Below, in pieces: positions 41,081-48,817 of a stretch of DNA of 52,984 nucleotides. A program made the translations under genes and the position numbers. How positions within the stretch are numbered: position 1 is the first letter of the stretch; each line of letters begins with the position of its first letter. The stretch comes from Porphyromonadaceae bacterium UBA4259 (lineage in GTDB: Bacteria > Bacteroidota > Bacteroidia > Bacteroidales > Muribaculaceae), in assembly GCA_002396125.1 (NCBI GenBank), contig DGWL01000013.1, positions 1 through 52,984 of the forward strand, read 5' to 3'. The notes beneath the pieces were generated by a model. That model searched no databases and was not told where the DNA came from. It saw only the letters and a program-made list of their open reading frames with translations.

Positions 41081-42481
41081 TTAGAATTGGAAATAAATAT
41101 ACTGGATGTTGGCACTGGCGCCATAGAAAGCGATGAGCAATAGAAGTGCCCAATAGATGAACCAGCGAAGCACTGCAGGCATGGGCATGACAGCTAGTGG
41201 AAATTCCTGCTTGCGTCCCAGCCATTCCACTACTATGAAGGGGACTATGTAGTAGAGGGCTGAAATTCCCACCGGCATTGATAGATAACTTCCACTTAGA
41301 AGGACACCGATGCATTCTTGCAAATGTGAGATGTTTGGAGATCGGAATGCGAGGAATACCAGTGCAAAAAGCAGGAATGTGAGCATGCACAATGGGATAT
41401 CGTGCCAAGTGGCATGCTCGGTTTTGTGGCTTTTCATCGGTAGGAATACGAATGGAAGAAGTAACAGCCCATTCACCGCCCCCCAAATGACATATGTCCA
41501 GTCGGCACCATGCCACAAACCTGAAATGGCAAAGACTACCATGATGTTGATGCAAGTGTGTAATTTTCCTTTCCTGGAGCCGCCAAGGGGGAAATACACA
41601 TATTCCCTGAACCATGTCATCAGTGAGATGTGCCATCTTTGCCACAATTCTTTCATCGATCTTGTGAAAAAGGGAAATTTGAAATTGGGCAAAAGCTTAA
41701 TGTTCAACAACCGTGCCGAGCCTATGGCAATGTCACTGTAGCCCGAGAAATCAGCATAGATTTGAAAGGCGAATATTATCGCAGCCATGACAATGGAGCT
41801 GGCACTCATTATAGATGGTTGATAAAGCAGATTCTCGACGTAACCTGCCAGGTTGTCGGCAATGACAATTTTCTTGACCAGTCCCCACAGTATTTGTCGC
41901 ATGCCTATTACCGCATTGTGGTAGTCAAAATCTTTTTCTTTAAGGAATTGGGGTAACAAGTTGCCGGCACGTTCAATGGGACCGGCTACAAGTTGTGGAA
42001 AAAATGCGATGTAGACAAAGAAAGCCACTGCATCGCGGGTGTGTTCTACCTTGCCACGATATAAATCTAGAGTGTAGCTTATTGCCTGTAGCGTGTAGAA
42101 AGAGATGCCCACGGGGAGTATGATATTGAGTGTTGGCATGTCGGGGTTAAGACCCAATAGCCGCAACATCTCGGCTAGTGAGTCACGGAAGAAGTTGAAA
42201 TACTTAAAGGTTGCCAGTATGCCAATATTCAAGATTATATTGAGTGTTACCCAAGTCTTGGATTGCTTTGAATGGTCGGGCCTTATGGCAAGTCCGGTAA
42301 GGAATGTTGATGCCGAAGTGATTAGTATCAACCCCAGGAAGCGCCAGTCCCACCATCCATAGAAGATGTAACTTGCCACAAGCAACATGAGGTTTTGCCA
42401 CTTGAGGTGCTTGCGCAGTGCCCAATAGAGGATGAAGACAATGGGCAGGAACAGGGCGTAAATGTAACTGTCAAATTGCAT
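41081..42481 (-). CDS. MBOAT-family O-acyltransferase (AlgI/DltB-like)
   Basis: A 466-residue polytopic membrane enzyme with about ten or more helices. It has the MBOAT signatures FPQLVAGPIERA, QIYADFSGYSDIAIG, His284 in ELWQRWHISLMTWFREYVYF and the invariant His324 in ISGLWHGADWTYVIWG. The family transfers acyl (usually acetyl) groups to extracellular polysaccharides. Its place after the aminotransferase in the dTDP-sugar cluster suggests it modifies a surface glycan. Acceptor and acyl group are unknown. Confidence 0.93.
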   Translation of the reverse strand: MQFDSYIYALFLPIVFILYWALRKHLKWQNLMLLVASYIFYGWWDWRFLGLILITSASTFLTGLAIRPDHSKQSKTWVTLNIILNIGILATFKYFNFFRDSLAEMLRLLGLNPDMPTLNIILPVGISFYTLQAISYTLDLYRGKVEHTRDAVAFFVYIAFFPQLVAGPIERAGNLLPQFLKEKDFDYHNAVIGMRQILWGLVKKIVIADNLAGYVENLLYQPSIMSASSIVMAAIIFAFQIYADFSGYSDIAIGSARLLNIKLLPNFKFPFFTRSMKELWQRWHISLMTWFREYVYFPLGGSRKGKLHTCINIMVVFAISGLWHGADWTYVIWGAVNGLLLLPFVFLPMKSHKTEHATWHDIPLCMLTFLLFALVFLAFRSPNISHLQECIGVLLSGSYLSMPVGISALYYIVPFIVVEWLGRKQEFPLAVMPMPAVLRWFIYWALLLLIAFYGASANIQYIYFQF

Positions 42482-42515
42482 CAGTTTTTCTCTCTCTATC
42501 TATCGGTCATGGGAG

Positions 42516-43640
42516 TTATCCTTTGAATCCATTGATTATGTTGGCAATCTCGCGAGCTTCGCTGGCGGTGATGGGGTGGCCTATGGGCAGGCTGATGGCC
42601 TCGTCGGCAATGGCGTTGGTCACGGGCAGGCGATAGGACTGGAAGCGGCGATAGCATGGTTGGCGGTGAGGGGGCGTGGCATAGTGTATGTCAGTTCCCA
42701 CGCCATTCTTCTCAAGATAGGCGCGCATGGCATCGCGATTCTTGACGCGAATCACATATTGGTGCCAAATCTGCAGCATGTCGTCAAAAATGTTGGGTTT
42801 GGTTACCAATGGGTTGGTGATGCACGAGTCATAGGCGAGTGCGGCATCGCTGCGGCGCATATTCTCCACGTTGAGGTAGCGCAACTTCACTCGCAGCATG
42901 GCTGCCTGAATTTCATCGATGCGGCAGTTCAAGCCCAAATAAATATTGTGGTAACGGCGGTCGCTACCATAGTTGGCAATGGCTTGCACGGTCTTTGCCA
43001 ACTCCTCGTCGTTAGTGACAACAGCGCCGGCATCGCCCAGTGCTCCCAGATTCTTGGTGGGGTAGAAACTGATGGCGCTGGCATGGCCAAGACCACCGGT
43101 TGTGTAGGTGCCGTTGATGCCTGGTGTACTTGCTTTGGCTCCAATTGCTTGGGCGTTGTCTTCAATAATCTTGAGGTCGTAACGCTTGGCTATAGTAATC
43201 AACTGCTCGTCCCAGCATGGCGTGCCGTAGAGGTGCACCGGCATAATGGCCTTAACGGCAGGAGTCATCAGGTTCTCGATGAGAGATGTGTCCATGTTCA
43301 TGGTGTCGGGGCGTGCATCACACAGGCAAGGTGTCATGCCGTTATCGCTGATGGCTAGCACCGATGCCACATAGGTGTTGGCTGGTACAATCACGTGATC
43401 GTCGGTGTGCAGCACACCCAGCTCGATATAGGCTCTCAAAATGAGCCTCAGGGCGTCAAGGCCGTTGCTCACAGCAACGCAGTATTTTGCCTCACACAGC
43501 CCCGCTATTTCCTGCTCGAGCAGGTTGGTTTGCTCACCGTGAAGGTATCGTCCTGATTTTATAACATTGCAGGCTGCCTCTTGCAATTCCTGCATATAGG
43601 GTTCATTGGCCTTAGCCAAGTCAAGAAAATTATATTTCAT
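42516..43640 (-). CDS. DegT/DnrJ/EryC1/StrS aminotransferase (FdtB/QdtB-like)
   Basis: PLP-dependent sugar aminotransferase, predicted to convert the dTDP-3-keto-6-deoxyhexose made by the neighbouring ketoisomerase into a dTDP-3-amino-3,6-dideoxyhexose. The 374-residue product has the PLP lysine Lys196 (SFYPTKNLGALGDAGA), the ring-contacting Asp161 with Gln164 (IIEDNAQAIGAKA) and the substrate loop SNGLDALRLILRAY. It overlaps the upstream cupin gene by four bases. C-3 specificity is inferred from the adjacent FdtA/QdtA-like genes. Confidence 0.92.
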   Translation of the reverse strand: MKYNFLDLAKANEPYMQELQEAACNVIKSGRYLHGEQTNLLEQEIAGLCEAKYCVAVSNGLDALRLILRAYIELGVLHTDDHVIVPANTYVASVLAISDNGMTPCLCDARPDTMNMDTSLIENLMTPAVKAIMPVHLYGTPCWDEQLITIAKRYDLKIIEDNAQAIGAKASTPGINGTYTTGGLGHASAISFYPTKNLGALGDAGAVVTNDEELAKTVQAIANYGSDRRYHNIYLGLNCRIDEIQAAMLRVKLRYLNVENMRRSDAALAYDSCITNPLVTKPNIFDDMLQIWHQYVIRVKNRDAMRAYLEKNGVGTDIHYATPPHRQPCYRRFQSYRLPVTNAIADEAISLPIGHPITASEAREIANIINGFKG

Positions 43641-44083
43641 TTTGCTCGTTTTGTGGAAGTTAGTTTCAGGAACTCGTCGTAGTCGCGCACATAGTCACCT
43701 TCGTCATAATGCTCCGATGCCAGCACCAGGCACACTGCCCCCGATGAGAAATTGTTGATAACACGCCAAATTCCGGGTACGATAAGCAACCCTTGATAGG
43801 GGCGGTTAAGGGTGATGGTGCGCTGGTTTATACCGTCGTCAATAACAACATCAAACGCACCGCTTATTGCCACTATAAACTGCTTGAGGGCTTTGTGGGA
43901 GTGGCCTCCGCGCTCTTCGCCGCCAGGCACGTCATAGAGGTAATACACGCGCTTGATGTCGAAAGGCACCTGCATGCAATTCTCCACAACGGTTAGATTG
44001 CCGTTGGCATGGTGGTTTTTCCCAAGCTCAATAAGCCTGCAGTTTTCCACGCGCGACGTGGTGTGTCCGTCAATATTATTCAT
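43637..44083 (-). CDS. FdtA/QdtA-type dTDP-sugar 3,4-ketoisomerase (both catalytic His present)
   Basis: A 148-residue cupin. The active-site segment YLYDVPGGEERGGHSHKALKQ contains His61 and His63, matching the HxH pair required in characterised FdtA and QdtA, followed by FIVAISGAFDVVIDDG. It should convert dTDP-4-keto-6-deoxyglucose to the 3-keto sugar, as the galacto or gluco epimer. It overlaps both the second cupin gene and the aminotransferase gene. It has an N-terminal extension of about 12 residues relative to its paralogue. Confidence 0.85.
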   Translation of the reverse strand: MNNIDGHTTSRVENCRLIELGKNHHANGNLTVVENCMQVPFDIKRVYYLYDVPGGEERGGHSHKALKQFIVAISGAFDVVIDDGINQRTITLNRPYQGLLIVPGIWRVINNFSSGAVCLVLASEHYDEGDYVRDYDEFLKLTSTKRAK

Positions 44084-44483
44084 TTTTCAAGTTTAAGAAC
44101 TCGTTGAAGTCTTCAATATAATCGCTTGGGTCATAGAGCGTACTGCTCAGCACAAGTGCCACCGAGTTGGTCGAGAAATTATCGATGGCTCGCCACGTCA
44201 TGCTGGGCACATAGAGGCCATAGTAGGAGCGTGCCATGTGAAAGCGACGCTCGCCGCTGCCGTCGTTGAGCACCACGTCGAAGCTACCCGAGAGCGCCAC
44301 TATAAATTCCTCCTGCTCGCGGAACGCGTGACCCTCGCGATACATGCCGCCCGGCACATCATATATCCAATAGCTGCGCTTGATGGCAAATGGCACATGT
44401 CCCTGGCTTTCAATGAACGACAGGTTGCCTCGCGGGTCACACACCTTGGGCAGCTCAATGATTAGTGGCTCGGGTTTTGTCAT
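44076..44483 (-). CDS. FdtA/QdtA-like cupin with one catalytic His replaced by Phe
   Basis: A 135-residue paralogue of the next gene. The segment YDVPGGMYREGHAFREQEEF keeps His52 but has Phe54 where the second catalytic histidine is expected; the rest of the cupin core (FIVALSGSFDVVLNDG and VPSMTWRAIDNFS) is intact. It may be a divergent isomerase, an inactive partner in a heterodimer with the neighbouring copy, or a sugar-binding regulator. It overlaps rmlA by four bases at one end and the second cupin by eight at the other. Confidence 0.82.
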   Translation of the reverse strand: MTKPEPLIIELPKVCDPRGNLSFIESQGHVPFAIKRSYWIYDVPGGMYREGHAFREQEEFIVALSGSFDVVLNDGSGERRFHMARSYYGLYVPSMTWRAIDNFSTNSVALVLSSTLYDPSDYIEDFNEFLNLKNE

Positions 44484-45358
44484 ATTTTTCCTATCAGGTT
44501 TAGCAAGTACTTGCCATAGTCGTTCTTGGCGAGTGGGGTGGCGAGTGTGCGAAGTTGGTCGTCGTCAATCCAGTGCTTGCGGTAGGAGATTTCTTCTAGA
44601 GCAGCCACTTGCACGCCCTGGCAGGTTTCCACGGTTTGGATGAAATTAGACGCGTGAAGCATCGAGGCCGGTGTGCCGGTGTCGAGCCATGCGAAGCCAC
44701 GCCCCAGTGTCTTGACCATAACTCTGTCCTGGTTCAAGTAATGCTGATTTACTGAGGTTATCTCTAGTTCCCCTCGTGCCGATGGCTTAATGGTTTTTGC
44801 CACAGCAATCACATCGTTAGGGTAGAAATATAGGCCTGTGACGGCATAGTTTGAACGAGGTTGCTTGGGTTTCTCCTCAATGCTCAACGCCTTGCCTTGA
44901 TCGTCAAATTCCACCACGCCAAAGCGCTGGGGGTCTTGGACTGCATAGGCAAACAGGGTGGCGCAACCTGTTGCGCTGGTCGTGGCCAGCGCATCCTTGA
45001 GCATGCCTGTAAAGCCCTGGCCATAGAATATGTTGTCGCCAAGCACTAGGCACACCGAGTCGTTGCCAATGAACTGCTCGCCAATGATGAATGCTTGCGC
45101 AAGGCCATCGGGCGAAGGTTGCTCGGCATAGCTGAACTTCACGCCTATTTCTTCGCCGGTTCCCAGCAGTCGCTCAAACTGTGGCAGGTCGGTGGGAGTG
45201 GAGATAATGAGTATTTCCCTTATGCCGGCGAGCATCAGCACCGAGATGGGGTAGTAGACCATGGGTTTGTCATAGACGGGAATTAATTGTTTGGAAATTC
45301 CACGGGTTACGGGAAATAACCTTGTGCCCGAACCGCCAGCAAGAACTATACCTTTCAT
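44480..45358 (-). CDS. rmlA: Glucose-1-phosphate thymidylyltransferase RmlA
   Basis: Makes dTDP-glucose from dTTP and glucose-1-phosphate. The 292-residue product has the nucleotide-binding signature GIVLAGGSGTRLFPVTRGIS, then KQLIPVYDKPMVYYP, LVLGDNIFYGQGF and GFAWLDTGTPASMLHASNF. Full length. It follows rmlB after a 107-base gap that contains only a weak stem-loop and no clear promoter. Confidence 0.97.
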   Translation of the reverse strand: MKGIVLAGGSGTRLFPVTRGISKQLIPVYDKPMVYYPISVLMLAGIREILIISTPTDLPQFERLLGTGEEIGVKFSYAEQPSPDGLAQAFIIGEQFIGNDSVCLVLGDNIFYGQGFTGMLKDALATTSATGCATLFAYAVQDPQRFGVVEFDDQGKALSIEEKPKQPRSNYAVTGLYFYPNDVIAVAKTIKPSARGELEITSVNQHYLNQDRVMVKTLGRGFAWLDTGTPASMLHASNFIQTVETCQGVQVAALEEISYRKHWIDDDQLRTLATPLAKNDYGKYLLNLIGKI

Positions 45359-45465
45359 GTCTTTATCAGTTATTATTTAGTAAATAAGTAGACGAGAGCG
45401 CAAGTAGCAAGGTAAAAGATGGTTTTACAACCACATTTCATTTGCCTTGTTTGCTCGTCAGCTAG

Positions 45466-46665
45466 TTATCTGTTGCCATACATTTGCTCGTAATACTGTT
45501 GATAGTCGCCACTTGTCACGCTATCAATCCACTGCTGGTTGTCGAGATTCCAGCGCACTGTCTTCTCGATACCCACCGTGAATGGGGTCTCGGGATACCA
45601 GCCCAGCCGGGTGGCAATCTTGGTAGGGTCAATGGCGTAGCGCATGTCGTGCCCGGGACGGTCGGTGACATAGGTGATGAGATCATAGTTGATATCCTCG
45701 AGCCGGCACTTGAGCAGCGCTTGATATCTAGGCTCATCTCTCATGATGCGGGCAATGGTGTCGATGATGAGGTGCACGATGTTAATGTTGCTTTCCTCGT
45801 TAAAGCCACCTATGTTATACACCTCGCCCACTGTGCCACGACGCAACACCAGGTCGATTCCCTTGCAGTGATCCTCAACATAGAGCCAGTCGCGCACGTT
45901 CAGTCCCTTGCCGTAGACGGGCAATTTCTTGCCCTCTAGAATGTTGTGGATAACTAGTGGAATGAGTTTCTCGGGGAAGTGATAGGGGCCATAGTTGTTG
46001 CTGCAGCGAGTGATATTCACTGGCATGCCGTAGGTGTGGTAATAGGCCATCACAATCATGTCGGCGCTGGTCTTTGAGGCCGAGTAAGGTGAGCGGGGCG
46101 ATAATGGAGTTTCCTCGGTGAAAAAATGTTTCCCAAAGGTAGTTAGTTCGCGTCGGCCCTCAATTACCTTCTTTAGCTCATCGCTCACATGAAGCGGTTG
46201 TGCTTCGTCATAGTCTTTCTCGAGTGAGCCATACACCTCATCGGTCGAAATTTGCAGATATTTCTTGCCGGCCTTGTAGGTGGGGCGCCCATTCTCGTCC
46301 TTGCCGGTGAGCCAAGCCTCGCGGGCACAGTCGAGCATGTTTTGCGTGCCCAGAATGTTGGTTTCCAGGAAGAGACGAGGGTTCTCGATGCTGCGATCTA
46401 CATGGCTCTCGGCAGCGAAGTTTACTACAAAATCTATGTCGTTCTCAGCAAAGATTTTCTTAACTAAATCATGGTCCTTAACATCACCCTTGACAAAGGT
46501 GACATTAGGCAAGTCAATCTCTTGCTTGATGGAACTGAGATTGCCGGCATAGGTGAGCGCGTCGAGCACTATCACATTGATGCCGTCGCCATGCTGGCCT
46601 ATGATATATTTCAAGAAGTTGGCGCCAATAAAACCGGCAGCGCCAGTCACGAGATAGGTTGTCAT
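45466..46665 (-). CDS. rmlB: dTDP-glucose 4,6-dehydratase RmlB
   Basis: Converts dTDP-glucose to dTDP-4-keto-6-deoxyglucose. NAD-binding motif GAAGFIGANF (8-17), active-site TDEVYGSL (Asp142, Glu143) and Tyr194/Lys198 of the YxxxK motif (SPYSASKTSAD). At 399 residues it is longer than the typical ~350 because of an insertion of about 30 residues (150-180) between TDEVYGSL and TEETPLSPRSPYSASK. No rmlC or rmlD is in the window, so the intermediate probably goes to the 3-amino sugar route. First gene of the cluster. Confidence 0.96.
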   Translation of the reverse strand: MTTYLVTGAAGFIGANFLKYIIGQHGDGINVIVLDALTYAGNLSSIKQEIDLPNVTFVKGDVKDHDLVKKIFAENDIDFVVNFAAESHVDRSIENPRLFLETNILGTQNMLDCAREAWLTGKDENGRPTYKAGKKYLQISTDEVYGSLEKDYDEAQPLHVSDELKKVIEGRRELTTFGKHFFTEETPLSPRSPYSASKTSADMIVMAYYHTYGMPVNITRCSNNYGPYHFPEKLIPLVIHNILEGKKLPVYGKGLNVRDWLYVEDHCKGIDLVLRRGTVGEVYNIGGFNEESNINIVHLIIDTIARIMRDEPRYQALLKCRLEDINYDLITYVTDRPGHDMRYAIDPTKIATRLGWYPETPFTVGIEKTVRWNLDNQQWIDSVTSGDYQQYYEQMYGNR

Positions 46666-46706
46666 GCTTGTGAGTTTTTTTAAAGTGACTTTTCAACTTT
46701 AACTTA

Positions 46707-46737
46707 CAAAGGTAATGATTATTGGCCAAAAACCAAA
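46707..46737 (-). promoter_or_regulatory. Complete -33/-7 promoter of the dTDP-sugar cluster
   Basis: On the minus strand TTTG (46734-46737), 19 bases, then TACCTTTG (46707-46714): a full consensus match, about 40 bases upstream of the rmlB ATG. Confidence 0.75.
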
Positions 46738-46945
46738 GGATTTTAAGTTTTTATAATGCTTTGACAGCTCTTATGTGCACACTGCAATGTGATTTAATAG
46801 CTGTTGAGCCCGATTCAGGTGTTGCCATCGCATTATTTTGCATCTTTCCCGGCTTTAGCAGCAGGTTGAGGATTATTCCCGCCATTGTCGCCACTCCCGG
46901 TTCCCGGGCTGTCGCCATGGGATTTAATTAACACTCCTCATTGCA

Positions 46946-47758
46946 CTATGACCGCTGCTTCTTCCACTCGTTCATGATAATGTCAACCTCGCGGGGGCAG
47001 GCTGGCACGTCAATCACGTGATAGTTGCTGTAGTGCGGGTGCAGCACCACTAGGTGCATGGCGCTGATGATGAGGCCATAGTTCTTCTCTACAATGCGCT
47101 TGTAGAGGTTTTGTTGCAGCACGTAGTGCCAGTAGCTGGTGTCGGGCACATGCTCCAAGCCATCGATGCCACGCGTGTGGAAGCGGTTGTCGCGGCACAG
47201 CTCGCCACACTCGTTAATGAGCGACTTGCTTCGCTTCCAGTCATATAGCTCATAGGTGCCGTCGGCGCAGCTGCACGTCAAGTCGATGGTGCCGGCAATG
47301 CCCAGTTCCTCGTCAAAGACACGCCATTCGGTGCGGAATGGGGTGAATTTCACTTCTTGGACAAACTTGTGGAACAGCTCAATCTCATGGTGAATTCCAA
47401 TGGGTTCCTGCACGTGCACATGCTGGCCGTTGTAGGTGAACAGGCAGTAGGGATTCATGTCATGGTCACCATTGAGATATTCTTCAATCTGCTTGTGCAT
47501 GTGGGTGCCCACGCTGCTTGCCCTTAGTGCATTGCAATCCCAGCGTTCTTTCATTTCACGGGCACTTATGCCCTCCTGGGCAGCTTTGCGCGGAGCCCAG
47601 TAATCGCTGTCGAAAGGCACAAAATGACGGCTATAGACTGTGCTCACCGGCGTGAGCCTGCGCTCACCGTCGAGCAGATAAATGTGGTCATCTTCCTGAA
47701 ATGATATTCTCTCGTCCTGTGGAAATGATATTGTGGAATTGTCTAGATTTCTTGCCAT
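46946..47758 (-). CDS. Stand-alone PD-(D/E)XK nuclease of the RecB type
   Basis: A 270-residue protein with the complete RecB-family exonuclease pattern: GTHMH with His88, Glu144 (FRTEWRVF), Asp159 in GIAGTIDL, the Asp173-Trp-Lys175 catalytic pair (YELYDWKRSK) and the QxxxY motif Gln215-Tyr219 (QQNLY). No helicase or other domain is attached, and neighbouring genes do not suggest AddAB, CRISPR or phage. It is similar in outline to mitochondrial MGME1-type and phage-type exonucleases. Substrate and role are unknown. A -7 element lies 16 bases upstream. Confidence 0.82.
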   Translation of the reverse strand: MARNLDNSTISFPQDERISFQEDDHIYLLDGERRLTPVSTVYSRHFVPFDSDYWAPRKAAQEGISAREMKERWDCNALRASSVGTHMHKQIEEYLNGDHDMNPYCLFTYNGQHVHVQEPIGIHHEIELFHKFVQEVKFTPFRTEWRVFDEELGIAGTIDLTCSCADGTYELYDWKRSKSLINECGELCRDNRFHTRGIDGLEHVPDTSYWHYVLQQNLYKRIVEKNYGLIISAMHLVVLHPHYSNYHVIDVPACPREVDIIMNEWKKQRS

Positions 47759-47774
47759 AGCGTTGATTTTTCCG

Positions 47775-47782
47775 CAAAGGTA
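47775..47782 (-). promoter_or_regulatory. -7 promoter element of the RecB-type nuclease gene
   Basis: TACCTTTG on the minus strand; a TTTG occurs upstream but at 16 rather than 19 bases. Confidence 0.55.
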
Positions 47783-47963
47783 AGAAAAACTCTTTTAACA
47801 AATAGTGTGAAAGAGACGGTTTTTCCAGTTGCAGGCAGGTGTGGGGTGATTAAGAGAATTTTCTATGGTTAACCGGGAAATGTGTGAATTGGAGTACTTT
47901 GTCATGCGATTTATAGAGATTAAATTTTTTTGATTACTCATTAAAAAAAAGTTGATGATAAAT

Positions 47964-47994
47964 TTTGAATTACTATCACAATTGATTAATTTTG
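47964..47994 (+). promoter_or_regulatory. Complete -33/-7 promoter of aroE-comEC
   Basis: TTTG (47964-47967), 19 bases, then TAATTTTG (47987-47994); leader of about 27 bases before the ATG at 48027. Confidence 0.75.
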
Positions 47995-48026
47995 CACATT
48001 CTTAATATTTTTTAAATAAAAGACTG

Positions 48027-48788
48027 ATGCCAGACCAGGGAATAATATATGGATTGATAGGAAAATCGCTTGTTCACTCATTCTCGATGGATTTCTTCAA
48101 CCAAAAATTCATTGCCGAGGAGATTGACGCGCAATATATCAATTTTGAGCTCGATGAGATAGGAGACTTGATGACAATATTCAGTGAGTACTCTAATCTC
48201 AATGGGTTAAATGTCACCACCCCCTATAAGGAGGCCGTTATTCCCTTTATGGACGAGCTCGATGAGAGCGCGAGACTTGTGGGCGCGGTGAACGTGATTA
48301 AAATAATAAGAAGTGAGAATGCCGACGTTCTCAGGCTTGTGGGCTACAACAGCGACATGATGGGCTTCAAGAACTCGATTGAGCCTTTGCTCACTCCCTC
48401 GATGAACCGCGCGCTGGTGCTTGGTACCGGTGGAGCCAGCAAGGCGGTGAGGGTGGCACTTGAGCTGCTGGGTGTTGAGGTAGAGCTCGTGTCGAGGCAA
48501 AAATCGGCGTCTACCATCACCTATGAGGAACTCACAAAGCAGATGATTCACGACCACAAGGTGATAGTGAATACAACACCCCTGGGAACCTACCCACGCG
48601 TGAACGAGTGTCCTTCCATCCCCTATAGGTTCCTCACTCCTGCCCACCTGTGCTACGACCTTGTTTATAACCCAAGCGACACAGCTTTCATGAAGCACTC
48701 ACAGGCCACTGGCGCACAAGTGAAAAACGGCCTTGAAATGTTGCTGTTGCAGGCCTTTGAGTCCTATCGCATCTGGACCGAAATCTAA
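48027..48788 (+). CDS. aroE: Shikimate dehydrogenase
   Basis: Reduces 3-dehydroshikimate to shikimate with NADPH in aromatic amino acid synthesis. The 253-residue product has SLVHSFSMDFFN (shikimate-binding serines), Lys68 in NVTTPYKEAV, Asp110 in GYNSDMMGF, the nucleotide loop GTGGAS (133-138) and VNTTPLGTYP. Slightly shorter than the usual 270-280. comEC follows after 29 bases. Confidence 0.96.
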   Translation: MPDQGIIYGLIGKSLVHSFSMDFFNQKFIAEEIDAQYINFELDEIGDLMTIFSEYSNLNGLNVTTPYKEAVIPFMDELDESARLVGAVNVIKIIRSENADVLRLVGYNSDMMGFKNSIEPLLTPSMNRALVLGTGGASKAVRVALELLGVEVELVSRQKSASTITYEELTKQMIHDHKVIVNTTPLGTYPRVNECPSIPYRFLTPAHLCYDLVYNPSDTAFMKHSQATGAQVKNGLEMLLLQAFESYRIWTEI

Positions 48789-48817
48789 TCTTTATCTTCT
48801 AAATATGGCGACCGGTT

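Noticed and set aside
39140..46665. dTDP-rhamnose cluster
   Set aside because: rmlC and rmlD are absent; instead, FdtA/QdtA-like cupins and a DegT aminotransferase follow rmlA and rmlB.
46751..46918. A 55-codon minus-strand frame downstream of the RecB-type nuclease gene
   Set aside because: It has no recognisable domain, overlaps a CCCGG/CCGGG stem in the 3' region and extends toward the rmlB promoter; composition looks like chance.
46749..46945. Possible structured RNA (SRP RNA, 6S or similar) between rmlB and the nuclease gene
   Set aside because: Only a short GC hairpin is present; none of the conserved loops of known bacterial RNAs were found.
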